Assembly: GCA_012845835.1 (NCBI GenBank)
Contig: JABAKD010000002.1
Location: forward strand, 9,958,120 to 10,022,119
Origin: Undaria pinnatifida
Taxonomy: Eukaryota > Sar > Phaeophyceae > Laminariales > Alariaceae
Length of the DNA: 64,000 nucleotides
Reading direction: 5' to 3'
Positions within the stretch are counted from its first letter, which is position 1, and each line of letters opens with the position of its first letter. Positions 58,992 to 64,000 of the stretch are shown in pieces. The translations under genes and the position numbers were made by a program. The notes under the pieces were generated by a model. The model was not told where the DNA came from, ran no database searches, and saw only the letters and a list, made by a program, of their open reading frames with translations.

Positions 58992-59199
58992 GGCTTCTGG
59001 TTCTTGAGGTTATCTGTCGGGAAGGGGGGCAGGTCAGCCGCGTACAATAGCCGGGAGAGGGAGCGGGGGAGGGAGAGGGGGGCAAGGAAAACCGGACGAG
59101 GGTGAGCCGTCAGTTTCCACCCCCCCCACCCTCCCCCGCGGGGCGGGGGAACACCATGATATTAATGAACACGCATATTTTCGTGAAGAGGAGACCAAA
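58992..59199. repeat. 208-bp direct repeat, right copy
   Basis: See 58343-58550. The near identity means a recent duplication or collapsed/expanded assembly; the 441 bases between hold purine-rich sequence and no gene. Confidence 0.95.
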
Positions 59200-59559
59200 G
59201 TCATAACTGGCCCACAGCTTCAGCTTGCTCCTGTTGCCTTGTGTTGTGTGCCCTTGGGCGCATTACAAAAAAGCTCGCATGGACGTCTATTAAAATGCAA
59301 GCTCAACTCCCTCGCATGGACGTCCATTATTAAAATGCAAGTTCAATTCCCAAAAAAGCAAAGTTGCAAGTTCAACTCCACCAAAAACAAATCTTGGAAA
59401 AAGAGAGTAAACAAATATAAAAAAGGTTGAAAAAATGTTCAGAACTTGAAAAACCCGTGAAAAACGAGTTCGAACGAATCAAATTTAAAGGAGATAGTAG
59501 AAAATGAACGAAGAAACAACAACTGAAGAACGAAAAAAATACAATAATAATTGACGAAA

Positions 59560-60285
59560 TGTGTGGATACCATGTCCCCGAACCAACACGCCTAGGGAAA
59601 ATGTCGAAACCCCTTCAACCTTCCAGACATCGTTTCTGGAAGGATCGCTTGGGGAACACGGGAGATTGTCATGTCTAGAACACGCCACGGAGCCTTCCCC
59701 TCCACGTTCCGCTGACGGATCCTCCGCGGCGGATACACCGCCTAGCGGATTCTCCGCAGCGGGACTTTGGAAGGTCCCGCTGGATTGTTCCTTTTATCCG
59801 AGAGCTGAGGGAGCACCGACAACTGCTCGCCCACCGCTCTCACAACAACACAACAACAACTACTACTCCTTCTCCTTGCACTTCTGGGAGTGAGTCCATC
59901 TCAACCTGTCCTGTCTCTCCCTCTGTCAACGGCCTGCTGTATCAGCCCGTGTTGTCTCACACTCCGCCGTCGTAGTTCAACAGTGAGAACACTCTGCTCA
60001 CGCAGAGAGAAGTGGGATCGCGACCCACCGACGGTTTTGACTACGAATCTTACTGGCGTCTGACGGCAGTTGAAAAATCAACTTGTTCGTGTTGATTCCT
60101 AGTCTTTCGAGATGTCAACTGGAGAGTACGCTGACCCCGCAGCGGGATAAAAAAACCCGCTACGATCGGAGGGCGTCCTGGAGCACAAAGGGGGTGCATC
60201 GGAAACCCCTGCACCGACTTCTTCCGAACCCATCGTCGCCATCCGCGAGCGCCTAGCTCGCATCGTCAACCACCAACTCGAGCGC
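59560..60285 (+). other. 5' LTR/leader region of the gypsy element
   Basis: No coding frame of note except a 12-codon upstream ORF at about 60111. It holds an inverted-repeat-rich patch with CTCCGC/GCGGA words (59717-59770) and a short AAC run. The LTR boundary and primer binding site should be here, but I cannot place them without the second LTR. Confidence 0.4.
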
Positions 60286-60741
60286 ATGGAGAACGGCGAG
60301 ATCGACCAGCTCTCCGACCAGCACAACTCCATGCTTCAACAACTGGCAAGTATGAGTGTCTCAGGTAGTTCGTCTGCCGCTTCGTCCGAGACTGACCCCT
60401 CGAACCCTCTCCCTGTCCAACCAGTTCCCACGTACGCAGGAGTGCTGTCCGCACCGAAAGCTGTCACTTTCACGCCCAATGACGTACGTAGCTTACCGCG
60501 CTTAACTGGTAGCGCCGATGTTGATGTCGCAGAGGTCTTGTCTCAGTTTCGCCTCGTTGTTGGTTTCCGAGCGAAAGCCGTAGCTCCGCACGACGAGAAA
60601 TTCGCGGATAATCTTGCCTTTGAGCATCTGTCACTTATCTGCGATGGTCACTGCGTGGCACGGCTCGATGCTGGCATGCAAACGCCATCATTTTTTCTTT
60701 GTTCTTTTCGTCTCGCAGAGTGCAGATTTCTGGCTTTGTAG
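60286..60741 (+). CDS. Short gag-like frame of the gypsy element
   Basis: Open frame of 151 codons from the first in-frame ATG; the frame is open for about 150 bases further upstream, so the start is uncertain. It reads like the N-terminal part of a gag (helical, Gln/Ser-rich linker, LTGSADVDVAEVLSQFRLVV). No zinc knuckle and no full capsid domain are present; the frame ends just where the protease begins, in the -1 frame, with a 43-base overlap. Either most of gag is deleted in this copy or the element has an unusually small gag. Confidence 0.55.
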   Translation: MENGEIDQLSDQHNSMLQQLASMSVSGSSSAASSETDPSNPLPVQPVPTYAGVLSAPKAVTFTPNDVRSLPRLTGSADVDVAEVLSQFRLVVGFRAKAVAPHDEKFADNLAFEHLSLICDGHCVARLDAGMQTPSFFLCSFRLAECRFLAL

Positions 60742-63700
60742 AAGACTATCCAGTACCCGAAATCACTGTAGATACTGCTACTGATGTGTCTGTAGTGTCT
60801 CATGCATGGTTAAAGTCACACCCAACCCTGCATTCTGTTATTATCCAACCTGTCCCGCCAACCGCCGTTGCCTTGCAAGCAGCGAATGGTTCGCCGTTGA
60901 ATGTCTTAGGGTTTGTTGTTTTTTCACTCACCCTTGGTACGATTACGCACGTTGTCGAAGCATTAGTTGTACCGTCTCTTGGTCCCGATTCAATACTCCT
61001 TGATAACAGTGTCATGTCTATTTTTGGAGCTATTCTTGATTGGGAAAACCAAGTAATGTCTTTTCCTTCTACTGGTGATTCTATACCAGCAGTTCATCGT
61101 ACTAGCTACCCCGTCTCCCGCCCCGCCGATCCCTCCACTGTCTCTAGCGACTCTAACCTGTCCGTCGCTGCTGTCCACCATGATGCAGAAGGAGTCGATG
61201 TCAGGTTGCGTGAACGTGTTGATCTTAAACCGAGACACGAGGCCCTTGTCGTAGCTTTTACTGATTGTCTTCCCGCGCACGATTCTACTGTTGTCGTAGA
61301 ACCCCTAATAATGTCTGAGCTTGAGTTTTTGGAGTCCAGTAGCTCGTCAGTGTTCGAGAAAATTATTGTCGCTCGCACTCTTGCTACTTGGCATGCTGCT
61401 GATGGTTCAGTAGCCGTGCAAATTGCAAACCCGTCTTCTGATGGGGTTGCGCTACCTATTGATTTATGTCTTGGTCAGTTATTCACTGTGTCCGTAGTGA
61501 CGCCTGATCAATTGCACGTTAATGCCGTTGCGAAAACTCCTACATCAGTTGATGAAATCGCTCAAGCCAAATCTGAGATCGAAGGTCCCCTGTCCAAAGC
61601 TTTTACTAACACTAAGCTCACGTCTGACCAGAAAGTCTCTGTCCTAGATTTGTGCGCTCGATACCGTCCTGTCTTTGCCTTGTCAATGTCAGAGCTAGGT
61701 CGTTGCACCAATGCAGAAGCAACATTTCCTTTGCCTCCTGACACCCGACCTATCGATCGTCCCCCGTACCGCGCCAACCCTCGAGCTAAAGCTGTCATTG
61801 ATAAGTGTGTTCACGATATGCTTGAATGGGGCATCATCGAAGAACGTCCCAGCCCGTGGGGTAGCCCGTGTACGCTTGTCGCAAAGAAGAACGGTAGCCC
61901 TCGTTTCTGTGTTGATTATCGTCATACCCTCAACCGTAACATTGTCCGCAAGAGCTGGCCCCTCCCGAACTTAGATTCCTGTCTGGATGCAGTCGGAGGC
62001 GTCAAATTCATCTCTACAGCCGATGTCCTCAGTGCGTTCTGGCAGCTACCCGTCGCAGAAGAGCACATCGACCGGACAGCATTCGTCACTCCGACCGGCA
62101 AGTTTTGTTTTAAACGTATGCCTTTTGGAGTTTGTAATGCCCCATGGTTGTTTCAACACATGATGTCTGTCACTTTCGGCCACCTTGGTCCTGAGTCGGA
62201 TATTCTTACGTACATGGACGATATTATTTGTCTTAATTCTACGTTTGAAGCTCACCTGAAATCCCTCGAGCAAATGTTCTCAGCGTTACAGGCAGCTGGC
62301 TTAACTTTGAAACCGACCAAACTTCAATTCGGTCAGAAAGAAATCGAGTATCTTGGCCATGTCATTTCGGAAAAAGGTATATCAATCAGTGCCGACCGTG
62401 TCAAAGCCATTTTAGCACTGCCTGAGCCTGAGTGTATCAAAGATAATCGCGGATTCTTAGGTACACTCAACTATGTCCGCCGTTTTATAGACGGTTATGC
62501 TGAAATAACAGCACCGCTAGTTGAACTCACTCGTAAGGATTATGTCAAAAAGACCGCTTTCAAGAAGGCTTTTGGGCCCGCGCAACGTGAAGCATTCGCT
62601 CGCGCAAAGCGTGCCCTTAGTTCCGCACCGGTCCTTAAATACCCAGATTTTACTCGGGAATTTATTGTCCATACCGATGCCTCAGAAGCAGGAGTAGGAG
62701 CATTTCTCGCTCAACGCTCACGCGAAAGCAGCTCCGATTCCGATCTTGATATCATCGCGTATTATAGTCACCGCTTTTCAAAAAGCCAGCGTCATTATAG
62801 TGCCACCATGAAAGAGTGTTGTGCTGTGGTCTGGGCTGTCACCCACTGGCGTCCGTACCTATGAGGCAAGCATTTCACATGCTGTACCGACCACCAAGCA
62901 CTAACGTACCTGTATAAAATGCAGGACACCTCTAACATGCTCACCCGATGGGCGATCGCACTTCAGAATTACGATTTCACTGTCAGACATGTCCCAGGCA
63001 AATTAAATGTCGTGCCTGATATGTTGTCTCGTGCTTTTAGCGAAGTCAATGGGGAACCCATCCCATCAGAGCCCAGATTAGCCGCCATTTGTCGCAATGT
63101 ACCGATTGAGGGACCGTACTATCCACCTGGGCCCCGCGAGTACGAACTCTCCGCTTCTAATTTGCACGACGTAGCACCTGTAGAAAGCGACCGTGAATTA
63201 TTCATGAGCGCTGTGTCTGTCTTCCCTACTGTAGACCCCGCGAAACTCGTCGATCTACAGAAAGAGGAATTTTGTCAGTATTTTGAGTACCTCCGAGCAC
63301 CAACATCGGCCCCACTCCCTAGTGGAGAATCTAAATACACGATGAGCTACTTCTTTTTAAATGAAGGATTGCTATTTCGGTCGTACCTTCCTGGTCACTT
63401 ACGGAAGCGTAGCACTTTCCGCGATCAATTGGTAGTGCCTACATCTCTCCGAAAAATTGTCATTAATTCGTGTCATGATCTACCAGCGTCTGGAGGTCAT
63501 TTAGCTTTTAAAGCAACATTCGATACCATTCGTGATAGATTTTGGTGGCCGACCATGTCCACGGATGTCCGTACTCATATTGAAGCGTGTCTGTCTTGCC
63601 AACACCGCAAGTCATCCCACCGCCCGCCCAAGTTGCCTGTGGGACACCGCCCTGTCACGCGCGCGTTCCAATGCGTCGCTGTTGATCTTGTCGAGTATAA

Positions 63701-64000
63701 AAGCTTGTCACAAGGAAATCGCTTCATCCTTTCTGTCATCGACCATCTTACTCGATTTGTCATTTTGATAGCCATCAAAAATAAGGCGGCTTGCACGATC
63801 GTTCGTCATCTAATCGAACGCGTGTTCTCGGTGTTTGGCCCTCCAGAAACACTTCATTCCGACCAAGGAAAAGAATTTGATAACGAATTGGTCAAGGAAT
63901 TACAATCAGTTTTTGGATATAAGAAAACGCGTACAGCCGCTTTTCGCCCTCAGGGCAACTCTGTCTTAGAGCGTGTACACAGCACTGTCCACAATATGTT
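60699..64000 (+). pseudogene. Gypsy pol (protease-RT-RNase H-integrase) with one in-frame stop, right end cut by the window
   Basis: No ATG opens this frame, as expected if pol is made by -1 frameshift from gag. Protease lies near the start, with DTATD where DTG or DSG is usual. RT follows: FPLPPDTRP, WGSPCTLVAKKNG, ADVLSAFWQLPV, the catalytic YMDD at codon about 505, and FLGTLNYVRRFI. RNase H has HTDAS and a glutamate in MKECCAVVW. A TGA at 62862-62864 then breaks the frame before TDHQAL, the last RNase H aspartate. The same frame runs on to 64000: an H-H-C-C zinc domain (CHDLPASGGH, CLSC) and an integrase core with AVDLVEY, LHSDQGKEF and the glutamate after RPQGNS. The stop looks like a single-base nonsense change, so this copy probably cannot make full pol without readthrough. 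Confidence 0.88.

Larger units (their letters stand above)
59560..64000 (+). mobile_element. Ty3/gypsy LTR retrotransposon, 5' portion, runs off the right edge
   Basis: Order of parts is leader, gag-like frame, protease, RT, RNase H, zinc-binding domain and integrase. Integrase after RNase H is the Ty3/gypsy order. The 5' LTR and primer binding site lie somewhere in 59560-60130, but I cannot fix the LTR ends because the 3' LTR is outside the window. The sequence is fresher than the fragment at 22 kb, yet it carries an in-frame stop at 62862-62864. Confidence 0.85.

Noticed and set aside
1-64000. TACCAGGTA as unused 5' splice sites (CAG/GTA)
   Set aside because: The sites occur on both strands equally by symmetry, none borders an exon, and the actual donors are mostly GTGAGN.

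Overview
The window reads as a repeat-laden nuclear locus of a eukaryote with very large introns. I infer a photosynthetic stramenopile (ochrophyte, possibly brown-alga-like). The main reason is a first exon at 11464-11268 (minus) that starts with a signal peptide followed by an A-F-F motif, the layout of bipartite plastid targeting in algae with secondary red-type plastids. The other genes are eukaryotic, with short exons, mostly GT-AG introns and CAG/G junctions. Bacterial-style features (operons, Shine-Dalgarno sites, CRISPR) are absent.

Most long open frames here are artefacts of simple repeats. The real genes are chains of 67-339 bp exons, which I assembled by hand from splice sites, matching phase and protein family motifs. 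(1) 11464-6818 minus: a plastid-targeted [2Fe-2S] ferredoxin-domain protein, four exons, one GC-AG intron, 3' end not resolved. (2) About 18762-16306 minus: a cysteine-rich, zinc-finger-like protein, 5' end not resolved. (3) 19880-29219 plus: a complete four-exon mitochondrial monothiol glutaredoxin (CGFS type, GRX5-like, 209 aa) with a 7.4 kb first intron. (4) 55067-33709 minus: a complete NSE4 gene, the kleisin subunit of the SMC5/6 complex, 11 exons and 346 aa spread over 21.4 kb, so only about 5% of its span is coding. (5) 59560 to the right edge: the 5' part of a Ty3/gypsy retrotransposon with protease, RT, RNase H and integrase, interrupted by one in-frame TGA.

Region by region: 1-6.8 kb has no gene I can support and is a nest of mobile elements (tRNA-derived SINEs, a TIR element inserted inside one of them, direct repeats). 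6.8-11.5 kb is the ferredoxin-domain gene, with a 650 bp (CAAA)n tract in an intron. 11.5-16.3 kb is intergenic with dispersed and tandem repeats. 16.3-29.2 kb is the divergent pair zinc-finger-like gene / glutaredoxin. 29.2-33.7 kb is repeats. 33.7-55.1 kb is NSE4, whose introns hold two adjacent pentanucleotide tracts, many minisatellites, several MITE families and duplicated pieces of its own exons. 55.1-59.5 kb is intergenic repeats and a recent 208 bp duplication. 59.5-64 kb is the retrotransposon.

The genes are unrelated housekeeping functions (plastid redox, mitochondrial Fe-S assembly, chromosome maintenance), so no shared pathway is implied. The most striking non-genic signal is the short palindrome TACCWGGTA, about 25 exact copies in 64 kb against roughly 0.5 expected in random sequence.
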